Shown one piece after another: positions 16,954 through 25,769 of a DNA stretch of 43,388 nucleotides (the stretch's first letter is position 1; the number at the start of each line of letters is the position of its first letter). A program made the translations under genes and the position numbers. A model generated the notes under the pieces. The model was given only the letters and a program-made list of their open reading frames with translations, did not search any database and was not told where the DNA came from. The DNA is from a bacterium (GTDB taxonomy: Bacteria > Verrucomicrobiota > Verrucomicrobiia > Limisphaerales > J093). Location of the stretch: the NCBI GenBank assembly GCA_021823625.1, contig JAKANS010000027.1, positions 1-43,388 on the forward strand, in the 5' to 3' direction.

Positions 16954-17892
16954 TGCGCACGCCCTTCCTCCCCGCCTTCCGCGCCCGCCTCGCCGCCCGG
17001 GGCCGGCGCACCGTCCCCGCTCTGCGCCAGGCCCCCCTGGGCCAGCGCCAAGACCAGCTCCGCGGCCTGTTGCCCGCCCCGCTCCTGTCCCGCGAAGACG
17101 AGGGCCCCAACAGCCGCGAGCGCCACTTCCCGCTGCGCCTGACGCGCGAATGCTTTCTGTGGCCAATGCTCAAACCCCGGCCGGCCGGCCGCCGATCTCG
17201 GAAGACGATTCGGCCTCTATCCAGGCCCGCCGCCGTTAGCCCAGGGAGCGGCTGGGAAAAGCCCTGGCGGCCACCGCCCCAACCGCCGACCGCCGGGTCG
17301 GCCCCAGCCCCCAACTCCCAGGCCGTCCCGTCAAGAGGTGGTGGACGGTTCTTCGACGCCATTGGCCGCTACGCCCGCCAACCAGCCCCCAGACCCGCAG
17401 CCCCGTTCGCAAAAGCCGGGTTGCGGCTGCCCCTCGATGAAGCTGGCGGGGCTCTTCTCGCTGGCCAGCGGAGCGGTCCTCCACGTCCTCCTGGGCAGCC
17501 TCCCTCACCAGGACTTGCGCCTGCTGCGCGGGTTGTGGGAACAACTCAACCCGGGCGACATTCTCCTGGGCGACCGCGCCTAGGGCGAGGACACCCCCCT
17601 GGCCGGCCGGCCTCAACGCGGCGTCGATGGAGTGGCCCGCCGGCCTCAACGCCGCCAAGGGGATTTCCGCAAGGCCCGGCGCTTGGGCAAAAACGACGGC
17701 CTCTTTGTCTGGACCAAGGGCTGCCAGCAATCGGAGATTCTTTCAGCCAACGAAGGGGATTTGCTGCCGGCCCAAATCACCGTGCGCATCGTCCGCTTTA
17801 CCACCACCATCCGGGGCTTTCGCCACCGCCGGATCACGCTGGTGACCTCCTTGCTGGACCCCGAACTCTCCCCCGCCGAGGAACTGGCGGCG
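16953..17892 (+). pseudogene. Decayed IS4-family transposase
   Basis: A transposase broken by at least two frameshifts and two stops and missing its C-terminus. The first frame reads FLPAFRARLAARGRRTVPAL to SRERHFPLRLTRECFLWPML. A second frame continues with SEDDSASIQARRR, a TAG at 17237, then PRERLGKALAATAPTADRRV. A third frame gives VVDGSSTPLAATPANQ (first catalytic Asp), SQKPGCGCPSMKLAGLFSLA and GDILLGDRA (second Asp), a TAG at 17581, then RKARRLGKNDGLFVWTKGCQ, ITVRIVRFTTTIRG and SPAEELAA. The usual next block (YxRRW..E, with the third catalytic residue) is absent: the sequence passes straight into the interrupted toxin gene. It cannot encode an active enzyme. Confidence 0.85.
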
Positions 17893-18113
17893 AGGTCATT
17901 CTCCACTTCCTGCCAAGCTGCCTGGACTTCTTGCGGCGTGAGGTGTTTCTGAAAGACTGCCAGACTGAAGGCATTGCGGAGTTCGAGCCGGTGAAACGCG
18001 GTGAAGGACAGTGGCAGTGGGTTGGCCTGCCGCCATGCATCCGCCTTGGGCGAATGGGCATCGCTGGCGTAGAGAGAAAAGAAGAAACTGGTGTCGGCGT
18101 AGGTGTTCACCAC
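17890..18113 (-). pseudogene. Truncated PIN-domain (VapC-type) toxin
   Basis: The first 75 or so residues of a PIN-domain ribonuclease toxin. It begins (GTG) VVNTYADTSFFFSLYASDAH, with the first acidic residue Asp7 in YADTSFF; the second, Glu44, is in FHRLELRNAF. VapC proteins are usually 130-145 residues, with further Asp residues in the C-terminal half (typically in a CRTLDxLHVA-like block), and these are gone. After ENDLAA the frame runs into antisense IS4 sequence and ends at 17646 with no family similarity. The start overlaps the antitoxin stop by 4-7 bases, as expected for a toxin-antitoxin pair. Missing half its active site, it should be inactive. Confidence 0.8.
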
Positions 18114-18343
18114 CGCTCCTCTTCCCGGGCAGCCAGGACCATGTTGGGCAGGACCTTTTCGCCAAAGATGCGACGTCGGCGCGTCGCGGAGTCCGGCAGC
18201 GGCACGGCCGTGACAGGAGCGCGCTCAGCGGCTGGGCCGTGGCCGTTTTCTTCCAGGTCTTTGAGGAGCCAGCGGGCGATCTGCCACTTGTCCTGCCGGG
18301 ACAACTGACGCAGCGCCGTCTCGATTTCTACAACGCCGTTCAT
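18107..18343 (-). CDS. Antitoxin of an interrupted VapBC-like pair
   Basis: A 78-residue protein. The N-terminal half (EIETALRQLSRQDKWQIARWLLKDL) looks like a short DNA-binding or dimerising helix unit of the DUF2281-like antitoxin type. The C-terminal half (RRRRIFGEKVLPNMVLAAREEERW) is the Arg-rich, toxin-wrapping tail seen in antitoxins that precede PIN toxins. Its stop overlaps the toxin GTG start. It is complete, whereas its toxin is cut, so it is now an orphan antitoxin that could still bind its operator or neutralise related toxins elsewhere in the genome (inference). Confidence 0.7.
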   Translation of the reverse strand: MNGVVEIETALRQLSRQDKWQIARWLLKDLEENGHGPAAERAPVTAVPLPDSATRRRRIFGEKVLPNMVLAAREEERW

Positions 18344-18617
18344 GGCCCGAATCTATCCGTTCTGCGTTCATGCTGCCAACGCGTTTTGCAGCCTATGCTA
18401 TTTGCCAGGGTAATTTGACCGTGGAGTTTTTCGCTCGCGATCCTCACCAGCACAGCCACCGCCGCTGTCATGGGCGGGAAAACACCTTTGCCAACCCCGC
18501 GTCGGTCGTGGCAAACTGGCCGCAGCCCTGAGAACGAGTTGCTGCCACCCTGCTGACGCGACTTCGCTCGGCCGCGGGCTGTGTTCGCGTTAGCGACAAC
18601 CTGAACGAGTATCCGAA

Positions 18618-20072
18618 ATGAACTTACGACGCTTCACCCTCGCGCTTCTTGCGGCACTCTTTGCCTTGGTCGCCACCGCCGCGCGCCCGCCCAACATCGT
18701 GTTCATTCTCGCCGACGATCTCGGCATCAACGATCTCCATTGCTACGGCCGGGCGGACCAGCACACGCCGAACCTGGACCGCCTCGCCCAACAAGGCCTG
18801 CGCTTCACTTCGGCCTATTGCGCGCAGCCGATTTGTTCGCCCTCGCGCGCCGCCATTCTCACCGGCAAGGCGCCGGCACGCCTGCACTTGACGACGTACC
18901 TGCCAGGGCGGCCCGACTGTGTTTCGCAAAAGGTGCTGCACCCGGAAATCGAAATGCAGGTGCCCCTCAGCGAGAAAACGATCGCCCGTTATTTCAAAGG
19001 CGCCGGCTACACCTCCGCCGCCATCGGCAAGTGGCACGTTGGCGGCCGCGGCTTCGGACCGCGTGAGCAGGGCTTTGACTTTTATCATCCCGGCCAGGCG
19101 AACACCAAACCCTCGGCCACGGAAGGCGGCAAAGGCGAGTACGACCTGACCGCGGCGGCGGAGAAATTCATCGAGGCGAACCGCGAGCGGCCCTTCCTGG
19201 TGTATCTCGCGCACAACGCGCCGCACATCCCCTATGATGCCCAACCGGCCCGGATCGCGAACAACGCGGGCGCCTTCGAACCGGTTTATGCCGGCGTGAT
19301 CGAAACCCTCGACGACACGGTGGGCCGCCTGCTGGCCAGGCTGGACGCGCTCAACCTCGCCGACCACACCATCGTGGTGTTCACCTCGGACAACGGCGGT
19401 TTGCACGTTCCCGAAGGCCCGCACCCGCGAGTCACCCACAACACGCCGTATCGCGCCGGTAAGGGCTTCGTCTATGAAGGCGGTTTGCGCATTCCTTTGA
19501 TCGTGCGCTGGCCCGGCCACGTGCCGGCCGGTCGTGTGGTGGAGACGCCGGTCCTCAACACCGACTGGGTGCCGACGCTGCTCGAACTCTGCGGCCAACC
19601 CGTGCCGCCCGGTCTGGATGGCCGCAGCTTCGCCGGCCTGTTGACCGGGAAAGCTGAGCCGCCCGCGCGGCCGCTGTTCTGGCATTTCCCGCACTACACG
19701 AACCAAGGCAGCCGCCCCAGCGGCGCGATGCGCGAGGGGCGCTGGATGTTCGTGGAGTATTACGATGAGGCGAAGGTGGAGCTTTACGATCTCGCCTCCG
19801 ATCCCAGCGAAGCCCGCGATCTCGCGCCGCAACAGCCGGAGCGGATCAAGCGGATGCGCGCCGCACTGTCCGCCTGGCGGGCGGACGTGAAGGCTCAGGA
19901 AAACCGGCCCAATCCGGACTTCGATCCGGCGAAGTACCGCGCGTTGTATGTGGACGTGGACGCCAGCCGCTTCGACCCGGCGCACGCCAGCCCGGCGCAG
20001 TGGGAGGCGATGTGGCAATGGCGCAAGGCCATGAACGCCGCCGTGTCACAAGCGCAGAAGGCGAAACGTTGA
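18618..20072 (+). CDS. Sulfatase, formylglycine-dependent, exported
   Basis: A 484-residue type I sulfatase. A signal peptide (MNLRRFTLALLAALFALVATAA) is followed by PNIVFILADDLGINDLHCYG, whose Asp33/Asp34 bind calcium. The formylglycine signature is PICSPSRAAILTG: Cys73 in CxPSR would be oxidised to formylglycine by a maturation enzyme not encoded here. AAIGKWHVGG, HNAPHIPY and FTSDNGGLH supply the remaining metal and sulfate ligands. It probably removes sulfate from a polysaccharide in the periplasm or outside; the substrate cannot be read. No SusCD or other polysaccharide-utilisation genes are adjacent. The 274 bases before it hold no gene I can support. Confidence 0.95.
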   Translation: MNLRRFTLALLAALFALVATAARPPNIVFILADDLGINDLHCYGRADQHTPNLDRLAQQGLRFTSAYCAQPICSPSRAAILTGKAPARLHLTTYLPGRPDCVSQKVLHPEIEMQVPLSEKTIARYFKGAGYTSAAIGKWHVGGRGFGPREQGFDFYHPGQANTKPSATEGGKGEYDLTAAAEKFIEANRERPFLVYLAHNAPHIPYDAQPARIANNAGAFEPVYAGVIETLDDTVGRLLARLDALNLADHTIVVFTSDNGGLHVPEGPHPRVTHNTPYRAGKGFVYEGGLRIPLIVRWPGHVPAGRVVETPVLNTDWVPTLLELCGQPVPPGLDGRSFAGLLTGKAEPPARPLFWHFPHYTNQGSRPSGAMREGRWMFVEYYDEAKVELYDLASDPSEARDLAPQQPERIKRMRAALSAWRADVKAQENRPNPDFDPAKYRALYVDVDASRFDPAHASPAQWEAMWQWRKAMNAAVSQAQKAKR

Positions 20073-20178
20073 GGTTCGCGCAGCGACCGGCGCGCTGGGA
20101 ACGGTTGGCGTGCAATTCACCGGGCGCCGCGCGTCCCGAATCGATCCCGTCCCTCAACCGCCGCGGGTCGCCATAATT

Positions 20179-20215
20179 CGATTGTTGACATATCAACAAT
20201 CGTGGTGCATACATT
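20179..20215 (+). promoter_or_regulatory. MarR-type operator overlapping the operon promoter
   Basis: CGATTGTTGA (20179-20188) and TCAACAATCG (20193-20202) form a perfect 10-base inverted repeat over CATA. The repeat covers a perfect -35 hexamer TTGACA (20185-20190); a weak -10 (CATACA, 20208-20213) lies 17 bases downstream. Bound repressor would block polymerase. This is the usual geometry for MarR autoregulation. The predicted transcription start would fall within a base or two of the GTG start at 20221, so the mRNA may be leaderless. Confidence 0.65.
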
Positions 20216-20220
20216 CCGCC

Positions 20221-20691
20221 GTGCAAACCAACGGTCCCGGCCCCCGCTATCGGGCCTTGCTCGCGCTGCTGCGCGCGGCGGACGTGGTCTGGAACGCGAG
20301 CCACGCGCTCTTCGCCCGCTGGGACCTCAGCCCCAGCCAGTTCAACGTGCTGAACCTGCTGGCCGACCAGCCAGCCGGCCTGACGCAAACCGAGCTCAGC
20401 CGCGCGCTGATCATGCATCGCTCGAACGTCACCGGCCTGGTGGACCGCCTGGAGGGGCGCGGCCTGTTGGCGCGGCACGACACCGCCGGCGACCGCCGCG
20501 CCTGGCGCGTGCAACTCACCCCGGCCGGGCAGCGGCTGATCGGCGAAATTCTGCCCCACTACTACGCCGCGGCGGAGCGGGTTTGGGGACGCGTCCCGGC
20601 TGCGCGCGCGCGGGCATTGACGACCGAACTGGACGCGCTGGCGAAGAACGCAGAAGCTCTCGCCGCCCGATTCGCAGAGTCCCAATCATGA
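20221..20691 (+). CDS. MarR-family transcriptional regulator
   Basis: About 156 residues in the winged-helix MarR fold. The recognition region is SPSQFNVLNLLADQPAGLTQ, ELSRALIMHRSNVTGLVDRL and EGRGLLARHDTAGDRRAWRV, with the conserved wing DxRRAWRVQLTPAGQRL. The GTG at 20221 is chosen because the operator and promoter end just before it; the frame stays open upstream to 20110, but that would place the operator inside the gene. Its stop overlaps the LplT start (ATGA). It probably represses its own operon for membrane-lipid recycling and may respond to a small lipophilic ligand, as many MarR proteins do (inference). Confidence 0.9.
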   Translation: MQTNGPGPRYRALLALLRAADVVWNASHALFARWDLSPSQFNVLNLLADQPAGLTQTELSRALIMHRSNVTGLVDRLEGRGLLARHDTAGDRRAWRVQLTPAGQRLIGEILPHYYAAAERVWGRVPAARARALTTELDALAKNAEALAARFAESQS

Positions 20692-21947
20692 TCGCCCGAC
20701 GCAACTATCCGCTGCTGCTGGTCAGCCAGTTTCTTGGCGCCTTCGGCGACAACGCCATCCTCGCCGTCATCCTCGGCCAGTTGACCTTTCAGCAGCAGGC
20801 CGGGCAGATCACGGAGAGCCAGCTCAGCGCGGCGAACGCCATTTACACCAGCCTGTTGTTCGTGCCGTACGTGCTGTTGGCGCCCCTGGCGGGGTACCTG
20901 AACGACCGGTACGCCAAGACCCGTTGGCTCTCCGGCGGCAATTTCATCAAGCTGACCGGCACGCTGGTGGCGGCGATCAGTGTCTGGCACGGGGCGTTCT
21001 GGCAGGGGCTGGGCTATTTCGTCGTCGGCATTGGCGGGTGCGTCTATTCGCCGGCCAAGTACGGGATTCTGCCGGAGATCGTGGACCGCGAGCGCTTGGT
21101 GAAGGCAAACGGCACGCTCGAATTCCTGACCATCGCCGCGATTCTCACCGGCTACATCGGTGGCGCGGCCATCGTTGACCGGCTGTCGGTATTGACGTGT
21201 TACTTCGTCCTGATGGCGATCTACGGGGCCTCGCTCGGCTTGAACCTGCTCATGGCCGCCACGCCCGCGCATGTCGGCGTGCGTCTGCAGGGCAGCGTGG
21301 AGGAGTTTTTCAAGAACTTCGGCGAGCTCCTGGAAAACCCGCGCCTGTTCCGCGTGCTGGCCGGCTGCGGCCTGTTCTGGCTGTGCGGCGCGGCGATCAA
21401 AATCAATTTCCAACCCTGGGGCCTCAGCGTGTTGAAGCTCGAGAACAACACCCAGATTGCACTGCTCGGCCTGTGGCTGAGCCTCGGCATCATGGGCGGC
21501 AGCATGCTGGCGGGGCAGTTCCACCGCGTGGGCGACCTGCGCGGCGTGCGGCCTTACGGCTGGGCGATGGCGGCGCTGGTGGCGGTGCTGGGCACGGTGG
21601 AAGCGATGATGGGCGCCGGCTTCCTCGCGTCCCGCTACCCGGTGATCGTTATGTTGATTCTGACGGGCGGGCTGGCGGGCCTGTTCCTCATCCCATTGAA
21701 CGCCGCCCTGCAAAACGAGTGCAACCCCGCCCGGCTGGGCAAGACGGTGGCGGCGCAGAACTTCACCGACAACCTCAGCATGGTGGCGGCCGGCAGCCTG
21801 ATTCTGATTGCCAGCCGCGCCAAAGTGAGCGCTTCCGGGGTGTTCTTGTACCTCGCGGTGCTCGTGGCGCTGGTGGTCACCTGCCTGAAAGTGCCAGGCA
21901 AGCGAACGCCCGAGGTCACCGCCGAAGCCTTCGAGCCGGACATTTAA
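20688..21947 (+). CDS. lplT: LplT-type lysophospholipid transporter (MFS)
   Basis: A 419-residue major-facilitator protein with about twelve transmembrane segments. It opens NYPLLLVSQFLGAFGDNAIL, where the SQFLGAFGDN block is the hallmark of the LplT subgroup, and continues PLAGYLNDRYAKTRWLSG and SPAKYGILPEIVDRERLVKAN, the other LplT-conserved loop. LplT flips lysophospholipids from the outer to the inner leaflet of the inner membrane. In E. coli lplT is followed by aas. Here an Lnt-type gene stands between the two. It overlaps the MarR gene by four bases and is 19 bases from the next start, so it is cotranscribed. Confidence 0.88.
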   Translation: MIARRNYPLLLVSQFLGAFGDNAILAVILGQLTFQQQAGQITESQLSAANAIYTSLLFVPYVLLAPLAGYLNDRYAKTRWLSGGNFIKLTGTLVAAISVWHGAFWQGLGYFVVGIGGCVYSPAKYGILPEIVDRERLVKANGTLEFLTIAAILTGYIGGAAIVDRLSVLTCYFVLMAIYGASLGLNLLMAATPAHVGVRLQGSVEEFFKNFGELLENPRLFRVLAGCGLFWLCGAAIKINFQPWGLSVLKLENNTQIALLGLWLSLGIMGGSMLAGQFHRVGDLRGVRPYGWAMAALVAVLGTVEAMMGAGFLASRYPVIVMLILTGGLAGLFLIPLNAALQNECNPARLGKTVAAQNFTDNLSMVAAGSLILIASRAKVSASGVFLYLAVLVALVVTCLKVPGKRTPEVTAEAFEPDI

Positions 21948-21966
21948 CCCAATCCGGAGGTGCGGT

Positions 21967-23556
21967 ATGAACCCGTCCGAGACTCCCAGCCCAACGACGG
22001 CAAACCCACTGAAGGCCAGCCAGGGCTCGACGGAGTCTCGCCCCACCGGGACAGAATGGTTGAAGCCGCGCTGGATCATGCTGTTGGCGGTGCTGGCGGT
22101 GGCGGCGTTTCATCTTGGTTTCCTTTTCGCACCCGTGTGCTGGCTGGTGCTGGTGTGGCTGGGCTGCCTGTTTGCTTTGCGTCGGGTCCCCAGCGGTCGC
22201 TGGGCGTTCTACACCGGCCTGACGATCGGCCTGGGCATCTACGGCCCGCAACTTTATTTCTTCTGGAACATTTTTGGCCCGGCGGCGATCGCGCTGTGGC
22301 TGGTGCTGGCGTTCTGGCTTGCGCTATTCCTGCTCTTGCTTCACGGCGTGGAACGACACTGGGGCGTCCTCTGGGCGATCGGGCTCGCACCCGTGCTATG
22401 GCTGGGGATCGAGTTTTTCCGGAGCGAACTCTACTACCTCCGGTTTTCGTGGCTGACGGCGGGGAGTTTCCTCGCGCCAGGTGACTGGTGGCGCACTTTC
22501 AGCAGCATTGGAGTCTATGGCATCGGCGCCGCTCTGACGTTTGCCGCCGCCCTGCTTTGCGTCGGAATCGAAGGGCTTCTACTCAGGCGCTGGTGGCAGG
22601 TGAAGGTCGTTGCCTGGTCGATCGTTGCCGTTTTGGCGGCTGGAATCCTCGCGCCCTTCTTTCGGAAGGCTCTGGCCTACTCCGGGACCACGTTTCACAT
22701 CCGCCTGACCGGCATTCAACTTGAGTTTCCGCCAGTTCCCGAGGCGCTGGCCCAACTAGATCGGGCGCTTCGCGAGTACCCAGACACTGACCTCGTGATG
22801 CTCGGGGAATACACCTTCGACGGTGCGGTGCCCCAGCCGGTGCTCGATTGGTGTCGCAAGCAGGAACGATGGCTGGTAGCGGGCGGAAAAGAGCCGACTG
22901 CAAGTGGAGGTTTCTATAATACGGCCTTCGTTGTATCCCCGGAAGGAGAAATAGCGTTTAAACAAGCCAAGTCGGTCCCCATCCAGTTCTTCAACGACGG
23001 CACGCCGGCCCACGGCCAGAAGACTTGGCTTTGGAATCGAGAAGAAGAACCAGATGGTAAGATCCATCGTGCTCTGTCCTACATAAAATCCGAATGGAAG
23101 AAACGCCTTGCCACATTTCCCATCCGGGTTGGGATTTGCATCTGCTACGACTTGAGTTACGCATTGGTCGTCCAGCGGATCGTCGAGCGGCGGGACGGGA
23201 GTGTGCCTTTACTTCTAGTGCCTGCAATGGACGTTCAAGACTGGGGCGAATACCAGCATCGGCTAGACGCGCGGATGACCGCCATTCGAGCGGCGGAGTA
23301 TCGTCTCTGGATCTTCCGCGTCGCGACTTCCGGCATTTCTCAGTGTGTATCACCGAGCGGCCATGTCGTCGCGGAAACCTCCTACCCGGGGCAAGGCGAG
23401 ATACTGAGCACAGAGATCAATGGCCACTATTGGCGAAATCGCATTCCTGCCGATCGCGTGTTCGGTTTCGTGGCCGTCGCCGCCACCCTCGGAATCACCA
23501 TGGCGTTGGTTTGGCTGGAATGGCGCTCGCGCCGCAAGGCCCCTTCTAACTCCTAG
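21967..23556 (+). CDS. lnt: Apolipoprotein N-acyltransferase (Lnt-like)
   Basis: A 529-residue protein. Residues about 36-235 hold six or so membrane helices; about 240-500 form a periplasmic carbon-nitrogen hydrolase domain. The nitrilase-type triad is complete: Glu281 in MLGEYTFDG, Lys335 in FKQAKSVPI and Cys393 in GICICYDLSYAL. A last membrane helix follows (FVAVAATLGITMALVWLEW). Lnt transfers an acyl chain from phospholipid to the N-terminal Cys of lipoproteins, releasing lysophospholipid. GGAGGTG at 21955-21961 is a strong ribosome-binding site. The active-site surroundings differ from E. coli Lnt, so a related N-acyltransferase role cannot be excluded. Its place between lplT and aas supports a role in lipid acyl transfer. 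Confidence 0.85.
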   Translation: MNPSETPSPTTANPLKASQGSTESRPTGTEWLKPRWIMLLAVLAVAAFHLGFLFAPVCWLVLVWLGCLFALRRVPSGRWAFYTGLTIGLGIYGPQLYFFWNIFGPAAIALWLVLAFWLALFLLLLHGVERHWGVLWAIGLAPVLWLGIEFFRSELYYLRFSWLTAGSFLAPGDWWRTFSSIGVYGIGAALTFAAALLCVGIEGLLLRRWWQVKVVAWSIVAVLAAGILAPFFRKALAYSGTTFHIRLTGIQLEFPPVPEALAQLDRALREYPDTDLVMLGEYTFDGAVPQPVLDWCRKQERWLVAGGKEPTASGGFYNTAFVVSPEGEIAFKQAKSVPIQFFNDGTPAHGQKTWLWNREEEPDGKIHRALSYIKSEWKKRLATFPIRVGICICYDLSYALVVQRIVERRDGSVPLLLVPAMDVQDWGEYQHRLDARMTAIRAAEYRLWIFRVATSGISQCVSPSGHVVAETSYPGQGEILSTEINGHYWRNRIPADRVFGFVAVAATLGITMALVWLEWRSRRKAPSNS

Positions 23557-23582
23557 CTTCTGGCTCCTAACTACTCCCTTCC

Positions 23583-25769
23583 ATGCTCCGCCACCTCTTC
23601 CACCTCTTGCTCCGGACCTGCTTCCGCTTTCGCGCGTACGGCATCGAGTCGTTAAAGACACCCGGTCCGGTGCTACTGGTGCCGAACCATGTTTCGTGGA
23701 TCGATTTCCTGTTCCTGTGGGTCGTGCTCGACCTCGACTGGCGCTTCGTCGTTTCGAGCATCGCGGCGCGGTACTCGTGGTTGCACCGGAAAATCATGCT
23801 CAACCGGCGCACGTTCCCGATCGATCCGGCGTCGCCTTACGCGGTGCGGCACATGGCCGAGCACCTGCAAAAGCGCGGGCGGCTCGTGCTTTTCGCCGAG
23901 GGCCAGATCACCCGCACCGGCACGTTGATGAAGCTCTTCGACGGCACCGGCTTCCTGCTCCACAAGACGCACGCCCAAGTGGTCACCTGTTACCTGCGCG
24001 GCGCGAACCGCCTGCGCTGGTCGCGTCAACCCGGCTGGCGGCGTTGGCGGCCCGAAGTCACGGCGCATTTCAGCCCGGTGCTCACCGCCCCCGCCTGCGA
24101 GGGCCTCAGCACGGCCCAGGCGCGGACCCAACTCACCACCTGGTTGCGCGACCAGATGGTGGAACAGCAGTTCGCCACTGAAATGGAATTCGGCCCGGCG
24201 ACCGTGCCGGAAGCCATCGTCGAGTCGGCGCGCCAGCAACCCGACCGCGTCGTCCTCGAGGACGCGACGATGACCGGGATGCCGTACCGCCGGCTGCTGA
24301 TCGGCGCGGAATTGCTGGGCAACGAACTGGCCGAGCACCTCGCGCCGGGCGTGGGGCGGGTCGGCTTGCTGCTGCCGAACGTGAACGCCATGCCGGTGGT
24401 GCTGCTGGGGCTGTGGGCACACGGCAAAGTGCCCGCCGTCCTGAACTTCTCGACCGGCACGCCCACGATGCTCACCTGCGCCCAACTGGCGGGGCTGCAG
24501 CAAATCGTGACCTCGCGCGCGTTCCTCGAGCGGGCGCGGCTGAAGCTCGACGCGCTTACCGAAGCCGGCATCGAGTTGCTTTACCTCGAAGACTTGCGGA
24601 ACCGGATCGGCGGTGGGGCGAAACTCGCGGCGGCGCTGCGGATGCGATTTGCACCGCGCTCGCTGTTGCGCCATGCGCCTTATTCCGGTCCGGGCTCGGA
24701 TCCCCGAGCCTCCAGCCTCGCACCTCGCGCCAGTTCTCCCGCCGTCATTCTTTTCACCAGCGGCTCCGAAGGCGTGCCCAAAGGCGTGGAACTCACCCAT
24801 CGCAACCTGCTGGCCAACATCCGCCAGATGCTCGCCGTGATCGACGTGACCGACGCCGACCGCATTTTCAACGCGCTGCCCACCTTCCACAGCTTCGGGC
24901 TCACGGTCGGCACGCTGCTCGGGTTGATCCGCGGCTTGTACGTGTTCCTCTACCCGTCGCCGCTGCACTACCGGCTGATCCCGAACGTGGTTTACGACCG
25001 CAACTGCACGGTGTTTCTGGGCACGAACACCTTCCTGAACGGTTACGCCCGCCGGGCGCACCCGTATGATTTCCGCTGCCTGCGCTATCTGTTCGCCGGC
25101 GCGGAGAAGGTCCAGGACGAAACGGCGCGTGTGTGGGCGCAGCGCTTCGGCGTGCGGATTCTGGAAGGCTACGGCGCGACGGAATGCAGCCCGGCGATCA
25201 GCGTGAACCTGCCGATGGCGCCGAAGCATGGCACCGCGGGCCGGCTCATGCCGGGCATGGAACTGCGGCTCGAGGCGGTGGAGGGCGTGGCCGACGCCGG
25301 GCGCCTGTTCGTGCGCGGGCCGAACGTCATGCGCGGCTACTTGAACGCCGACGCCGACGCGAAGTTTCAGGCCCTGGGCGGCTGGTACGACACCGGCGAC
25401 ATCGTGAGCGTCGAGGCCGACGGCTTCATCACCATTCGCGGACGGATGAAGCGCTTTGCGAAGGTGAGCGGCGAAATGGTCAGCCTGACCGCGGTCGAAG
25501 ACGCGCTGGCCGGCGCGTTCCCGCACTACGGCCAGCGCTGCGAAGTCGCGGTCCTCGCCCGGCCGGACGAAGACAAGGGCGAAGTGCTGCTTGCCGTCAC
25601 GAACGAGCCGAAGCTGCGGCTGGACGAAGTCCGCACTGCCATCAAGGGCAGGGGGCTGACGAACCTCTGCGTGCCGCGCGAAGTGAAGTTCGTGAAGGAA
25701 ATCCCCAAGCTGGGCACCGGCAAGGTGAACCATCGCGAACTGGCGGCACAACTCGCGAAGGCGGAATGA
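23583..25769 (+). CDS. aas: Aas-type 2-acyl-GPE acyltransferase / acyl-ACP synthetase
   Basis: A 728-residue bifunctional inner-membrane enzyme that re-acylates lysophospholipid; E. coli Aas is 719. The N-terminal PlsC-type domain has NHVSWIDFLF, giving the H36-x4-D41 catalytic motif, and the acyl-acceptor block FAEGQITRTG. The C-terminal domain is an AMP-forming acyl-ACP synthetase with the P-loop-like LFTSGSEGVPKGVELTH, EGYGATECSPAIS and the late motif GWYDTGDIVSVEADGFITI; the closing Lys is in KLGTGKVNHREL. An inserted Pro/Ser/Arg stretch near residues 365-385 (SDPRASSLAPRASSP) precedes the P-loop and looks like low-complexity padding. The 26-base gap before it is C/T-rich with no clear ribosome-binding site. 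Its stop overlaps the next start. Confidence 0.93.
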   Translation: MLRHLFHLLLRTCFRFRAYGIESLKTPGPVLLVPNHVSWIDFLFLWVVLDLDWRFVVSSIAARYSWLHRKIMLNRRTFPIDPASPYAVRHMAEHLQKRGRLVLFAEGQITRTGTLMKLFDGTGFLLHKTHAQVVTCYLRGANRLRWSRQPGWRRWRPEVTAHFSPVLTAPACEGLSTAQARTQLTTWLRDQMVEQQFATEMEFGPATVPEAIVESARQQPDRVVLEDATMTGMPYRRLLIGAELLGNELAEHLAPGVGRVGLLLPNVNAMPVVLLGLWAHGKVPAVLNFSTGTPTMLTCAQLAGLQQIVTSRAFLERARLKLDALTEAGIELLYLEDLRNRIGGGAKLAAALRMRFAPRSLLRHAPYSGPGSDPRASSLAPRASSPAVILFTSGSEGVPKGVELTHRNLLANIRQMLAVIDVTDADRIFNALPTFHSFGLTVGTLLGLIRGLYVFLYPSPLHYRLIPNVVYDRNCTVFLGTNTFLNGYARRAHPYDFRCLRYLFAGAEKVQDETARVWAQRFGVRILEGYGATECSPAISVNLPMAPKHGTAGRLMPGMELRLEAVEGVADAGRLFVRGPNVMRGYLNADADAKFQALGGWYDTGDIVSVEADGFITIRGRMKRFAKVSGEMVSLTAVEDALAGAFPHYGQRCEVAVLARPDEDKGEVLLAVTNEPKLRLDEVRTAIKGRGLTNLCVPREVKFVKEIPKLGTGKVNHRELAAQLAKAE

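Noticed and set aside
20562..22079. Minus-strand open frame opposite lplT
   Set aside because: It lacks any membrane or family pattern and is His/Gln-rich; LplT motifs are on the plus strand.
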